From positions 248,001 to 312,000 of the forward strand of contig NZ_CP020773.1 of the NCBI RefSeq assembly GCF_002101335.1: a stretch of 64,000 nucleotides of DNA, in the 5' to 3' direction. The DNA is from Staphylococcus lutrae. GTDB taxonomy: Bacteria; Bacillota; Bacilli; Staphylococcales; Staphylococcaceae. Under the pieces are notes generated by a model that did not search any database, was not told the origin of the DNA, and saw only the letters and a list, made by a program, of their open reading frames with translations. Positions 36,415 through 45,638 of the stretch are shown here, one piece after another. Within the stretch, counting starts at the first letter, position 1, and every line of letters begins with the position of its first letter. Made by a program: the position numbers and the translations under genes.

Positions 36415-36840
36415 ATGACACAAACGATATTCTCAAAGATTATTGACGGTGATATTCCAAGTTTTAAAGTATATGAAAATGATTATGTCTATGCTTTTCT
36501 AGACATTTCTCAAGTTTCTAAAGGTCATACACTGTTAATTCCTAAAAAACCTTCTCCTAATATATATGAGACGGATGCTGAGACAATGAAACATATCGGA
36601 GAAGCATTGCCCATTGTTGCCAATGCAATAAAAGATACATTTCATCCAGATGGTTTAAACATTATTCAAAACAACGGAACATATGCCTCACAATCTGTGT
36701 TCCACATTCATTTCCATTTGATTCCACGTTACGAAAATGACATCGATGGATTTGGCTATCATTGGGAGACAAATGAGTCACGTATCAATGATGAGGAAAA
36801 AGCCAAGATTGCAGCACAAATCGCGGCGCATATCAAATAA
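36415..36840 (+). CDS. hit: HIT family hydrolase
   Basis: 141-residue histidine-triad protein with His97-x-His99-x-His101 in FHIHFHLIP. Members hydrolyse nucleoside phosphoramidates or dinucleotides. The conserved IIDGDIPSFKVYEND N-terminus is present. Gene order ecsBA-hit is conserved in Firmicutes. A short leader without obvious regulation precedes it. Confidence 0.95.
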   Translation: MTQTIFSKIIDGDIPSFKVYENDYVYAFLDISQVSKGHTLLIPKKPSPNIYETDAETMKHIGEALPIVANAIKDTFHPDGLNIIQNNGTYASQSVFHIHFHLIPRYENDIDGFGYHWETNESRINDEEKAKIAAQIAAHIK

Positions 36841-36916
36841 GAGAATTCTGATTTGAACTGAATAATGTACTCGAATCAGGGTATATGTAATAGAAAACGA
36901 TTCAAGGAGGAAAATC

Positions 36917-37273
36917 ATGAAAATTGTTCGAATGACATTAGGTGTGATTGCTGGCGTCGCGACAGGATTAGGCGTCGCACTCATCGTAAAAGATGGACAA
37001 ACGCGCATCGCAAACCCTAAAGCTGAAAGACCTAAAAGCGAATTAGAACATGAAATCGATACGATGAAAAATAGTATTGGTGACATCAAACAATACGTCG
37101 CACAAATTAAAAACGACGGCCAACGTTTTGCTGGATCTATTGGTGATGAAGTGAAAACGATGATTGGTGAATTCAAAGCCGATATCGATCCAAATATTAA
37201 ACGTATTCAATCACATATCGAAAATTTACAAAATCGTGGCGAAGAAATTTCAAATTTTCCATCAAAAAACTAA
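36917..37273 (+). CDS. YtxH-domain protein
   Basis: 118 residues: N-terminal membrane helix LGVIAGVATGLGVALIV, then an amphipathic, coiled-coil-like segment with repeated Asp/Lys. The pattern matches YtxH-domain proteins, small envelope proteins associated with stress in Bacillaceae. AAGGAGG precedes the ATG, and a terminator follows. No enzyme activity is expected. Confidence 0.8.
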   Translation: MKIVRMTLGVIAGVATGLGVALIVKDGQTRIANPKAERPKSELEHEIDTMKNSIGDIKQYVAQIKNDGQRFAGSIGDEVKTMIGEFKADIDPNIKRIQSHIENLQNRGEEISNFPSKN

Positions 37274-37315
37274 TTTTTTAGTGTTTGATTGAACATAATC
37301 CGATATAATACGAGT

Positions 37316-37348
37316 AAGCATGGTACAATACAGTATCATGCTTTTTTA
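37316..37348 (+). terminator. Terminator after the YtxH gene
   Basis: AAGCATGGTAC (37316-37326) / GTATCATGCTT (37333-37343) followed by TTTTTAT. Confidence 0.85.
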
Positions 37349-37372
37349 TAGTCTAAGAAAGGAGTGGTATGT

Positions 37373-37903
37373 ATGAACACAAAGCGAGCGCAAATTGAGG
37401 GAATGCTTTATACACATAAAATTGCCATGTTATCAAAAGTCATATGGAAAAATGCGGAAAGTGACTGGCAAGGTTGGTTGAAAAGATCAGACATCACGAT
37501 GAATGAACATCTCATTCTCCTTACACTTTATGCCTTTGAACGTGCAACGATATCCGATATTTCAAAATATGGCGTGATGCACGTATCAACAGCATTTAAT
37601 TTTGCTAAACGTTTAGAGCAACAAGAATTGTTAAAACTCGAGAAAGATAAACATGACAAAAGAAACACGTATATTACGTTAACTGATAAGGGAAAGCAGT
37701 TAGTACTCGAAATTTTTGACCATTACGAAGAATCAAATAACAATATTTATAATGCGTCAAAAGAGTTTCAAAGAGAAATGTTCCATCTTCCTAGTTTTAG
37801 TGACGCACATTACCTCGTCTCTAAACTGCAAGGTAAAGACTTTATTAATGATGTGAATTCATGTCAAGAAAGTCTTCGCAAAAATTTACTTGACGAACAT
37901 TAA
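37373..37903 (+). CDS. hpr: MarR-family regulator Hpr (ScoC homologue)
   Basis: 176-residue winged-helix protein. ERATISDISKYGVMHVSTAFNFAKRLEQQELL is the recognition region and KRNTYITLTDKGKQL the wing. In B. subtilis Hpr represses proteases and sporulation genes; the hpr-prsA neighbourhood is shared. A GTG three codons upstream is in frame, but AAAGGAGT sits 7 nt before the ATG at 37373. Confidence 0.88.
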   Translation: MNTKRAQIEGMLYTHKIAMLSKVIWKNAESDWQGWLKRSDITMNEHLILLTLYAFERATISDISKYGVMHVSTAFNFAKRLEQQELLKLEKDKHDKRNTYITLTDKGKQLVLEIFDHYEESNNNIYNASKEFQREMFHLPSFSDAHYLVSKLQGKDFINDVNSCQESLRKNLLDEH

Positions 37904-37950
37904 TTTCAGATAGATAATACGTTTATCACTGATAGCAAAGGAGCTTTTGA

Positions 37951-38502
37951 ATGTTAAACTGTCTGCGGTCTATTGATATACATTCAAGATTTGGTTTAGC
38001 CCGTATCGCTTTTATAAGTTTTGTAACGGTTATAATTACATTTTTTGTTAGTTTTGAGATTTTTCATTACTATTCAAACATTCCATTTACGGATCAAAAT
38101 TTTTTATTGTTTATTGTCTTAATGTTATTTATCTACCCCGTACATAAACTCATTCATATTATTACGGTCTTCCCATACTTGAAACATTTAAGAGTATACA
38201 AATTAGTACGTCTTTCCTGGTTTCCGTTTTACAATATTTATTTGGATCGACCTATTCGTAAGTACTACTTTTGTATTTGTCTAATCATGCCGTTTGTGGT
38301 GATTACACTGCTCTGTATTCTCATAGCACGCGCATTTCCAGAATATGGCCATTATTTCATGTTTTTATTAGCATTAAATGCAGGTTATTCTGTGATGGAC
38401 ATCCTTTATTTAAAAGTCATTCTTTTTGCTTGTCAGGGGCATTTTGTAGAGGAACATCAAAATGGCTTTGTACTTTTAGAACACAATTCCCACGCATCAT
38501 AA
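37951..38502 (+). CDS. DUF3267 membrane protein
   Basis: 183-residue protein with four hydrophobic helices in the place where Staphylococcus and Bacillus (YhaJ region) carry DUF3267 proteins. Members resemble membrane zinc peptidases, but the expected HExxH is here HKLIH (near residue 67), lacking the catalytic Glu. CAAAGGAGC precedes the ATG. Function unknown. Confidence 0.75.
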   Translation: MLNCLRSIDIHSRFGLARIAFISFVTVIITFFVSFEIFHYYSNIPFTDQNFLLFIVLMLFIYPVHKLIHIITVFPYLKHLRVYKLVRLSWFPFYNIYLDRPIRKYYFCICLIMPFVVITLLCILIARAFPEYGHYFMFLLALNAGYSVMDILYLKVILFACQGHFVEEHQNGFVLLEHNSHAS

Positions 38503-38596
38503 TGTGCAATCGTGATATGCGTGTCCTATTTTTAAAACGACAAGGATTAATTTCGTATGCAATCCGTGTCTTAAATGATAGATTTTAAGTTGAATA

Positions 38597-38640
38597 TAGG
38601 GGAGAGGACGTTTTTTAACGCCTTCTCCCCTACTTTTTTT
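38597..38640 (+). terminator. Terminator before prsA
   Basis: TAGGGGAGAGGACG (38597-38610) / CGCCTTCTCCCCTA (38619-38632), with one mismatch, followed by CTTTTTTT. Ends the hpr/DUF3267 transcript. Confidence 0.88.
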
Positions 38641-38753
38641 GACTTCCATCTGTATTCTCATCATTTAGTCGTATTTTTCACCTTCTGCTTTGGTTGCTTG
38701 CGCACATTATGGTATATTAAATGGTATGAATGATATAAAAAGGAGCTCAAAAG

Positions 38754-39722
38754 ATGAAGAAAGGCATACAAAAATTATTTATTCCAATTACAGCAAGCGC
38801 AGTTTTACTCGGAGCATGTGGTAATGATGCCCCTACTTCAAAAGACCAAACGTTAATCTCTTCGAAAGCGGGCGACGTTAAAGTTGAAGATGTATTGAAA
38901 GAAATTGGAAATGATCAAGTTGCAAGTCAATCTTTTAAAGTTTTATTAAATAAAATTCTAGTAAAAAAATACGGTGATAAGGTAGATAATAAACAAATTG
39001 ATAAAGAAACCGATGAAGAAATTGAAAAATACGGTGGCAAAAAACAATTTGAAGAACTACTCAAGCAACAAGGCATTACATTAGACAGTTATAAAGAACA
39101 ACGTAAAATGATTGCTTATCAAAAAGAATTACTGAATGATAAAGTTAAAATTTCAGACAAAGAAATTAAAGATGAAACGAAAAAAGCATCGCATATCTTA
39201 ATTAAAGTGAAACAAGATAAAGACGATAAAGAAGGTTTATCTGATAAAGATGCAAAGAAAAAAATTGATGAAATCAAAGAAAAACTCGATAAAAATCCTA
39301 AAGACTTTGACAAGTTAGCAAAAGAAGAGTCTATGGATTCAACAAAAGATAAAAATGGTAGTTTAGGATATGTGGTGAAAGGCCAAATGGTTAAACCATT
39401 CGAAGACGCCTTATTTAAATTAAAAGATGGCGAAATTTCAAACGTTGTCAAAACTGAATATGGTTACCATATCATCCGCGCAGATGAGCCTACAGATTTC
39501 GATAAAGAAAAATCAAAATTAAAAGAAAAACTGATTCAAAATAAATTACAAAAAGACCCTAAACTTTTAACTGATGCATACAAAGATTTGTTAAAAGAAT
39601 ACAATGTAGATTACAAAGATCGCGATATTAAAAAAGCGATTGAAGATAATATTTTAAACCCAGAAGCGTTGAAAAAACAAGCCTCTCAACAAGGTGCAGA
39701 GGGTGGTCAATTAGGTATGTAG
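38754..39722 (+). CDS. prsA: Foldase lipoprotein PrsA
   Basis: 322-residue extracytoplasmic peptidyl-prolyl isomerase that helps secreted proteins fold after Sec export. Lipobox VLLGAC with lipidated Cys22; parvulin domain about residues 145-240 (ASHILIKVK...[18 protein letters not shown]...[12 protein letters not shown]). The flanking helical N- and C-regions are Lys/Asp-rich, as in other staphylococcal PrsA. AAAGGAGC precedes the ATG. Needed in staphylococci for secretion and beta-lactam tolerance. Confidence 0.96.
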   Translation: MKKGIQKLFIPITASAVLLGACGNDAPTSKDQTLISSKAGDVKVEDVLKEIGNDQVASQSFKVLLNKILVKKYGDKVDNKQIDKETDEEIEKYGGKKQFEELLKQQGITLDSYKEQRKMIAYQKELLNDKVKISDKEIKDETKKASHILIKVKQDKDDKEGLSDKDAKKKIDEIKEKLDKNPKDFDKLAKEESMDSTKDKNGSLGYVVKGQMVKPFEDALFKLKDGEISNVVKTEYGYHIIRADEPTDFDKEKSKLKEKLIQNKLQKDPKLLTDAYKDLLKEYNVDYKDRDIKKAIEDNILNPEALKKQASQQGAEGGQLGM

Positions 39723-39739
39723 TATGCCTTTAAACAATG

Positions 39740-39783
39740 GCTGGTGCTTTGATTTATTTTTCAAAGTATCAGCGCTTTTTTTG
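39740..39783 (+). terminator. Terminator of prsA
   Basis: GCTG...CTTTGA pairs with TCAAAG...CAGC (39740-39773), followed by GCTTTTTTTG. Confidence 0.75.
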
Positions 39784-39864
39784 ATTTTAAAGCATTGATA
39801 TTTGTCGCAGGCACACCATCTTCGTCTATTGTGTAGTCCAAATTGAATCGTGCCTACAACTTTT

Positions 39865-39913
39865 AACCCAGAGTTCAGACATCTCTACTCATGTCCAACT
39901 CTGGGTTTGTTTT
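39865..39913 (+). terminator. Second plus-strand terminator after prsA
   Basis: Perfect 11-bp stem AACCCAGAGTT (39865-39875) / AACTCTGGGTT (39897-39907) with an inner GACAT/ATGTC stem, followed by TGTTTT. It is either a backup terminator for prsA or the 3' end of a short RNA starting after 39785. Confidence 0.75.
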
Positions 39914-39946
39914 ATGTGATAATCATTCGCTTTTCTGTAATCAACA

Positions 39947-40888
39947 TTAATCCAACTTCTCAGGCTTATAGAATTGTCTACCTTCTAAACCAAGAATTCG
40001 TTCTGTAAATTGTCCTTTGTTAATTTTCTTGAATGCTTTTTCAAACATATGCATGCGTGCATCAATATTATCAATATACTTTAAAATTTCTGCTTCTTTG
40101 ACATAAGGCAGTTTTGGTGAGCCGTATTCAAGCTTACCGTGATGAGACAAAATCATATGGCGAAGTAAAATGATTTCTTCTCCATCTACATCCAATTCAC
40201 GTGCCGCTTCAGCCACTTCATCACTCGCAATCGAAATATGACCTAATAAATTCCCTTCGAGTGTATATGACGTCGCAATTGGGCCTGATAACTCTCTCAC
40301 CTTACCGATATCGTGCAATATGATGCCACTGAACAATAAGCTTTTATTGAGTTCTGGATATATGATACACAATTGACGTGCAATTTCTAACATTGTCAAA
40401 ACATGATAACTTAAGCCACTTACAAAATTGTGATGATGCGAACTTGCTGCTGGATAAACAAAGTAACGCGATTCGTATTTGTTCAATAAATAACGTGTAA
40501 CACGTTGTAGCGGTGCGTTTTCAATTTCAAAGATATATTCTTGCATGGCATCTTTGATTTCTTCTGGTGTCATTGGTGCGCCATCAATAAAGTCTTGCGT
40601 ACGCATTCCATCTTCATCAGTTGCAAGTCGAAATTGATTGACTTTCATTTGTTTTCGACCACGATAATTAATCACATCACCTTTAACATGAATAATACGT
40701 TCTGGCTTTAATAGACTCATTCCTTCTTTAGTAATCGTCCAAACTTTCGCTTCAATTTCTCCACTTTTATCTTGTAAGTGAAGTGTCATATAATCTTTAC
40801 CTTGTGCTGTTACACCTTGTGTTGCTCGGTGCACTAGGAAAAAATGATCCACAGCATCTCCAGGCTGTAGTTGTTCTATATTTCTCAT
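39947..40888 (-). CDS. yhaM: 3'-5' exoribonuclease YhaM
   Basis: 313 residues. N-terminal OB-fold nucleic-acid-binding domain ([20 protein letters not shown]) and C-terminal HD phosphohydrolase domain with [16 protein letters not shown] and [11 protein letters not shown]. YhaM (Cbf1) trims 3' ends of RNA with Mn2+ and can degrade DNA. Third gene of yhaO-yhaN-yhaM, 19 bp after yhaN. Confidence 0.95.
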   Translation of the reverse strand: MRNIEQLQPGDAVDHFFLVHRATQGVTAQGKDYMTLHLQDKSGEIEAKVWTITKEGMSLLKPERIIHVKGDVINYRGRKQMKVNQFRLATDEDGMRTQDFIDGAPMTPEEIKDAMQEYIFEIENAPLQRVTRYLLNKYESRYFVYPAASSHHHNFVSGLSYHVLTMLEIARQLCIIYPELNKSLLFSGIILHDIGKVRELSGPIATSYTLEGNLLGHISIASDEVAEAARELDVDGEEIILLRHMILSHHGKLEYGSPKLPYVKEAEILKYIDNIDARMHMFEKAFKKINKGQFTERILGLEGRQFYKPEKLD

Positions 40889-40907
40889 GATTTAACGCCT
40901 TCCTATT

Positions 40908-43832
40908 CTATTTTTCTATCTTATTTAACGTGACGAGCTGTTTCGCAGGAATATTCGTATCACGTGAACATGTAAAATAAAGAATTTGAAATTTATCAGA
41001 CATCGATCTCAAATATTTCATCATTTTCATTCTACGTTCAGCATCAAAATGAACAAATGCATCATCAATAATAATAGGCAATGAATAATAGGGTTTTAAT
41101 GTTTGAATCAAACTTAAACGAAGCGCAATATAGAGCAATTCTTTTGTTGATTGACTTAATTCCACAGGATGATACATTTGACCGCTTTGATGACGTACCA
41201 TCACTTGCTCATTTGCGTATGTCACTTGCACATATTCTCCGCTCGTTAAATCATTATAAATATCTGTCGCAATATTTACAACTTGTGGCAATCGCTTGCC
41301 CTTAATTTGTTTGATATGTTCATCAACTAAAGCCTCTAAATAACTGAGCGCAGCCCAATCTTCAGCCTTATCATTTAATTGATTGCGTAATATTTGATAT
41401 TGATGACGTAGATGTCTCAATGTATCATCCGTTTCTAAGTGGTTCATTTTTGCTAATAAATCACTCACTTCACTTTGAACAGTGAGATAACGCGCATTAT
41501 AATTATCGATTTGCTCAGACAATTTTTGATATTCAGCTTCAAGTTGTGCTGATGTTTTTTCACTTAGCTTAGAACTTTTCTCATATCCATAATTTTGATT
41601 TTCGAGAAAATGTGTTAAATCATGAAAACGTGCTAATCGCTGATGGTACCATTGATAACGTTCATGGTGTTTGTAATAACTTTCCTCATCCAGTGCTCCT
41701 ATAGCACTAAACAATGTCTGAATCACTTGTTTATTTTCGCTCAAGCGATGTTTCAAATGTTTAATTTCATTTTCTATTAAGCTCAGTTGCTCGCGATTAT
41801 GTTCATAACGTGTCATCCCTTGATTCGCGGCTTTTAACCATTCTCTTACATCATGAAACAACGTCTCAATACTAAATTGCGATAATGCACTCGCAAGTTT
41901 TTCAAGTGCTTGTGTGTAAAAATCATCCAACTTTTTCTCAATTGAATTTTGCGTTTCTTGCAATTGAGTGAAGTATTGTTGATGATCTTTGATTTTTTGA
42001 ATCGTTTGAATCGCGTCTACAAGTAAATCATCGGATAAATTCTTGGAAAGGTGTAGTGCTGATTTTAACTTTTGCAATTGAGTCGTCACGGATGTTAAAG
42101 CCTCTTGTACATCGTCATATTGTTTCGCCGTATGCAGTGACTTTGTCTTTAAAATCGCCAAATTTTGTTGACGTTGTGCGATTTGATCACGTAACTGATA
42201 TTGCGCTGCTAAATCAAAATCTAAATCATATGCCTCTTCTAACGCCTGTACTTTTTGCTCTAGTTGCACCAATTCTTCAGAAAATTGTTCGTCATAGCCC
42301 ATTGGTTTTGAACGCAATAAGAACATGGCAATGAAAAAGATAGCCGCAATCACTGTTAAAATAATCCCTGGAAGCATCATTTGTGAAACGAACATCCATA
42401 CCGCAAATGCCCCTGTCACCAATGTTAATATCAGTGACGCTACTCGAACACGTTGTTGCTGTTGCTGTTTTTGATGCGCTTCTTTTTCGAAAGTGGCTTT
42501 CATTTTATCAAACACATGCCGTTTTTCCTTTAATTCAAGCAGTTTTTGATCATAAACTTTTTTCTTTTCAAAACTTTCATCATCCACTAATTGAAGATTT
42601 AATTGTTGTAATTCTTCTTCATATGTTACATTTTCAATCTGATAATCATCTTGTTGTTTTTTCAATTGTTCTAATGAATGCATATGCGCTTGCTTTTGTT
42701 TTAAAGTTTCACTGGCGTAACTCTTTTGAATTTCACTTGAATCAACCGTTTCATCAATGTCTTCCCAACCAATGTTGGATTTGAGGCCTTCAATTTCCAT
42801 TTGATGATGACTTGCTTCTCTTTCAATTTGCTTCAAGTCCATCTCTTGTTGCTTGATCATATCCTCTTGCTTAGAAACAGATTCAAAACTTTGATATAGC
42901 GTTTGATCCGGTACAAAAAGTTTTTCCGCCTCATGTTCTAATTGATTTTTCTTTTCAAGACGTAACCCCAAGTCACGTTCGAGGTGTTCAACTTGAATCT
43001 TTGCTGCTTCATAACGATCGATACCTTGTTCAGGAAATTCTAACGGTTCTATATTTAAATCCGCTTCTAAACTTTTCCATTCTTGCACTTGATCAATCAA
43101 TGCAACTTCTTTTTGCTTCTCTTCAAATAAAGCAGTAAGTTGACTTAAATTCGTCTTCAGAGTGGCTAGACGTCTTGAAGCTTTGTCATGATCTTCTGTT
43201 AATTGTTGATAGGTCTCCAATTTCGTAGCTTCTTCTCTAATTTGGTACGCTAAGCTTCTAATCTCTTCTATTTTTTGATTAATCTCTGGATTTTGACCTG
43301 ATTTTTTATAAAGTTCTTGCTTCTTCTGATGAATTAATTCACGCATGCCAATAAACTCGGTTGACCCTAGCGCACCTGCTTGCATCAAAAAGTTTTGTAA
43401 TTGTGCCTCACTCATATGTTTGTGTATATCTTGAAGTCCTAATACACTGAATGAAAAAATCGCTTGATATGTCTTTTTATCTATATAATTCAACTGTTCA
43501 TTTAACCATTTTTCATCTTTAATCGTACCGTTCGGCAACATCACCTTGACATCACCTTGAGCACTACCTTTAACACGTTCAACATCGACTTCCATGCCAT
43601 CATCGAAAATAAGCGTCACACGCCCACCATAATGATTACCCATGCGCGGTTCTAAACGCGGTTCATTTTCTTTTTTTGTAGGAAAACCAAATAAAATCGA
43701 ATGGATAAACGCTTGTAACGTCGACTTCCCCGCTTCATTTTCTCCATATATCTCGGTAAATCGTGAATCAAATGCAACTTGACGTTGGACAAACTGGCCA
43801 TAACCATATATTTCAACAGATTTAATTTTCAT
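40908..43832 (-). CDS. yhaN: SbcC/Rad50-like ATPase YhaN
   Basis: 974-residue SMC-like AAA protein. Walker A IYGENEAGKSTLQ (residues 29-41), long coiled coils with about 190-450 and 520-890, signature LSQSTKELLYIALRLSLI, and Walker B LPIIIDDAFVHFD near the C-terminus. Two hydrophobic helices interrupt the coiled coil at about 464-510, suggesting membrane attachment, unlike classical SbcC. Partner of the adjacent YhaO nuclease, likely in DNA end processing or repair. Confidence 0.9.
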   Translation of the reverse strand: MKIKSVEIYGYGQFVQRQVAFDSRFTEIYGENEAGKSTLQAFIHSILFGFPTKKENEPRLEPRMGNHYGGRVTLIFDDGMEVDVERVKGSAQGDVKVMLPNGTIKDEKWLNEQLNYIDKKTYQAIFSFSVLGLQDIHKHMSEAQLQNFLMQAGALGSTEFIGMRELIHQKKQELYKKSGQNPEINQKIEEIRSLAYQIREEATKLETYQQLTEDHDKASRRLATLKTNLSQLTALFEEKQKEVALIDQVQEWKSLEADLNIEPLEFPEQGIDRYEAAKIQVEHLERDLGLRLEKKNQLEHEAEKLFVPDQTLYQSFESVSKQEDMIKQQEMDLKQIEREASHHQMEIEGLKSNIGWEDIDETVDSSEIQKSYASETLKQKQAHMHSLEQLKKQQDDYQIENVTYEEELQQLNLQLVDDESFEKKKVYDQKLLELKEKRHVFDKMKATFEKEAHQKQQQQQRVRVASLILTLVTGAFAVWMFVSQMMLPGIILTVIAAIFFIAMFLLRSKPMGYDEQFSEELVQLEQKVQALEEAYDLDFDLAAQYQLRDQIAQRQQNLAILKTKSLHTAKQYDDVQEALTSVTTQLQKLKSALHLSKNLSDDLLVDAIQTIQKIKDHQQYFTQLQETQNSIEKKLDDFYTQALEKLASALSQFSIETLFHDVREWLKAANQGMTRYEHNREQLSLIENEIKHLKHRLSENKQVIQTLFSAIGALDEESYYKHHERYQWYHQRLARFHDLTHFLENQNYGYEKSSKLSEKTSAQLEAEYQKLSEQIDNYNARYLTVQSEVSDLLAKMNHLETDDTLRHLRHQYQILRNQLNDKAEDWAALSYLEALVDEHIKQIKGKRLPQVVNIATDIYNDLTSGEYVQVTYANEQVMVRHQSGQMYHPVELSQSTKELLYIALRLSLIQTLKPYYSLPIIIDDAFVHFDAERRMKMMKYLRSMSDKFQILYFTCSRDTNIPAKQLVTLNKIEK

Positions 43833-43835
43833 GGG

Positions 43836-45023
43836 TTAATGATCCCCTTTCAATTCAGCTTCTATCATGGCCTCTGCACGTGCGATTAATGCTTTTCTAT
43901 CATGTTCAAAATAAGGATCTAAATATTTTGAGGCTTTTGGATTAAGGTATAAATCCTTCACTGCACGCTCATACACATCATCTTGCGCTAATAACTCTGG
44001 AGAGAATTCCTGAATGATTGACTTTTGACGCATATCCAAATAACGAATTTCCCATTCGTCAATCAATATAAAATGGCGCTCATTCTCTTCATATTCCGAA
44101 GTCAATACTTTAAGTTGCTCTAATACTTGTTTTGAAATCGTTTCATCCCCATGAACATGGAGTTTTAATCGATAAAAAGCACGTCCTTGAGGGCGGACAC
44201 TTTCTTTAAAGGCTTGAATTTTTTCATATAATCCCTGTTGACTGACATCATCTGTTTCAATTGTCGCTGTTTCAAAGCGAATAAATTGTGTTGGAACAAA
44301 TCGCGTCTTAAGTCCCACGTGATCGCCTTCAACGATGAGACATCCTTTTTCTCCTTGTTCTTTGAAATGACGTCCTTGAATATTACCAGGATAATGGATT
44401 TCAGGTAAATCACTTAATTGTTGTCTCAAGTGAATATGACCTAACGCCCAATAATGATATAGTTTTGCATTCAAATCCTCTATGCGAAACTCCGTATAGC
44501 GATCTGACGTCGTGGATTTACTATATGTCCCATGCAACATACCGATATGTACAACATTCCGATCTTCATTTGTCGGATAGGCATCAATTTTGTTTTCGTA
44601 ACTTTCTCTATTTTCGTAGCTAAAACCGTGAATATGCACCGTTTCCCCTGTTTTTGTAATCGCTTGATACGTTTCAACACGATTTGAAAAAACGGTCACA
44701 TTTTCTGGCCATTTTGTTTTTATTTCATCTGATAAAGGGTCATGGTTTCCGTGGACTATGTAGACAAAAATTTGTTCCTTTTGCAAGCGTTCAAACTGTA
44801 ATTTCAAAAACACTTCAGCTTTCAACGTTCGATTATGTTGATCAAATAAATCACCACTGATCAGCATAAAATCAACTTCTTCTCTTAATGCAAGATCGAT
44901 TATATTTTTAAAGCTTTCATAAGCACTATTCTCAACATCCTTTAAAATGACGGGATTTAAATAACGCTTAGAGGCAAATGGACTATCGAGATGTAAATCT
45001 GCACAATGCAAAAACTTAACCAT
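43836..45023 (-). CDS. yhaO: SbcD/Mre11-like nuclease YhaO
   Basis: 395-residue metallophosphoesterase. Metal-binding motifs in order: DLHLDSPF (Asp9, His11), ISGDLFDQHN, VHGNHDPLSD, HGTYS and ALGHIH. Forms an Mre11-Rad50-type pair with YhaN, whose start lies 3 bp downstream. AAAAGGAGA precedes the ATG. First gene of the operon. Confidence 0.93.
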   Translation of the reverse strand: MVKFLHCADLHLDSPFASKRYLNPVILKDVENSAYESFKNIIDLALREEVDFMLISGDLFDQHNRTLKAEVFLKLQFERLQKEQIFVYIVHGNHDPLSDEIKTKWPENVTVFSNRVETYQAITKTGETVHIHGFSYENRESYENKIDAYPTNEDRNVVHIGMLHGTYSKSTTSDRYTEFRIEDLNAKLYHYWALGHIHLRQQLSDLPEIHYPGNIQGRHFKEQGEKGCLIVEGDHVGLKTRFVPTQFIRFETATIETDDVSQQGLYEKIQAFKESVRPQGRAFYRLKLHVHGDETISKQVLEQLKVLTSEYEENERHFILIDEWEIRYLDMRQKSIIQEFSPELLAQDDVYERAVKDLYLNPKASKYLDPYFEHDRKALIARAEAMIEAELKGDH

Positions 45024-45061
45024 TCACGCATTCTCCTTTTATCATCAAATTTCATCTATAT

Positions 45062-45194
45062 TTGACATGTTTACTATTTATTTTATCATATTTTACTTAT
45101 ATAAGGAGGAGATCATTTGAGGATTCTATGTACGGTTGCTTTTTTTATAAAAAAACGATTGAAGATAGGACTCCTCAATCGTCTCGTTCATTGA
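45062..45194 (+). other. Promoter plus 25-codon frame antisense to the ylbF-like 3' end
   Basis: TTGACA (45062-45067), 16-nt spacer, TATCAT (45084-45089), then AAGGAGGA (45103-45110) and TTG at 45117 with ideal 6-nt spacing. The frame (45117-45194) encodes a 25-residue hydrophobic/basic peptide (TVAFFIKKRLKIGLL core). It passes through the minus-strand terminator of the next gene. Every element is good; whether a peptide is made is unknown. Confidence 0.4.
45143..45182 (-). terminator. Terminator of the YlbF-family gene
   Basis: ACGATTGA (45155-45162) / TCAATCGT (45175-45182), followed on the minus strand by TTTTTTTATAAAAAA. Confidence 0.8.
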
Positions 45195-45209
45195 TGCATA
45201 TCATGTTAA

Positions 45210-45554
45210 TTAGCCAGCATAAATTTCATCTAATGGTTTTACAATAATTTGATTGATTTCTTGGAACACTTGACTCATTCTTTGTTCTGCATTCATCAAT
45301 TCAGAAATATTGCTATCTTTTTCGATTTGTTGCGCTTGTTCTTGCGCTTTTTTCAAATCGTCTTCACTAATTTCCTCACCTTGCATTTGCTTTTGTTGGA
45401 AGTTCATTTGTGTTTCACGGAACGTATCAAATAATTTTTTTGAGTTTTCGTCAGCTTCTACTTTCGCATAAGCCGTTTTAATTGCTTGATACTCGTCACT
45501 TTCACGTAATGCTTGCTCCAATTTGTTTGCGTAATCATATAAATTTACAGCCAT
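45210..45554 (-). CDS. YlbF/YmcA/YheA-family helical protein
   Basis: 114 residues, almost entirely helical and Gln/Glu-rich, with the family core [32 protein letters not shown]. In B. subtilis the related YlbF-YmcA-YaaT complex tunes RNase Y; this protein is closer to YheA, whose role is unclear. GGAGAGAT precedes the ATG. It is 84 bp downstream of the DUF445 gene and may be cotranscribed. Confidence 0.85.
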   Translation of the reverse strand: MAVNLYDYANKLEQALRESDEYQAIKTAYAKVEADENSKKLFDTFRETQMNFQQKQMQGEEISEDDLKKAQEQAQQIEKDSNISELMNAEQRMSQVFQEINQIIVKPLDEIYAG

Positions 45555-45638
45555 TTAAATCTCTCCTTGAGTTGTTTATTAAGATTGGACGCGCGCTTCC
45601 AATCTCTTTCCTTGCTTACGATACCATATTTTAAAGCG

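Noticed and set aside
39119..39451. 110-codon frame opposite prsA
   Set aside because: Mirror of the Lys/Asp/Ser-rich coding bias of prsA; no start signals.
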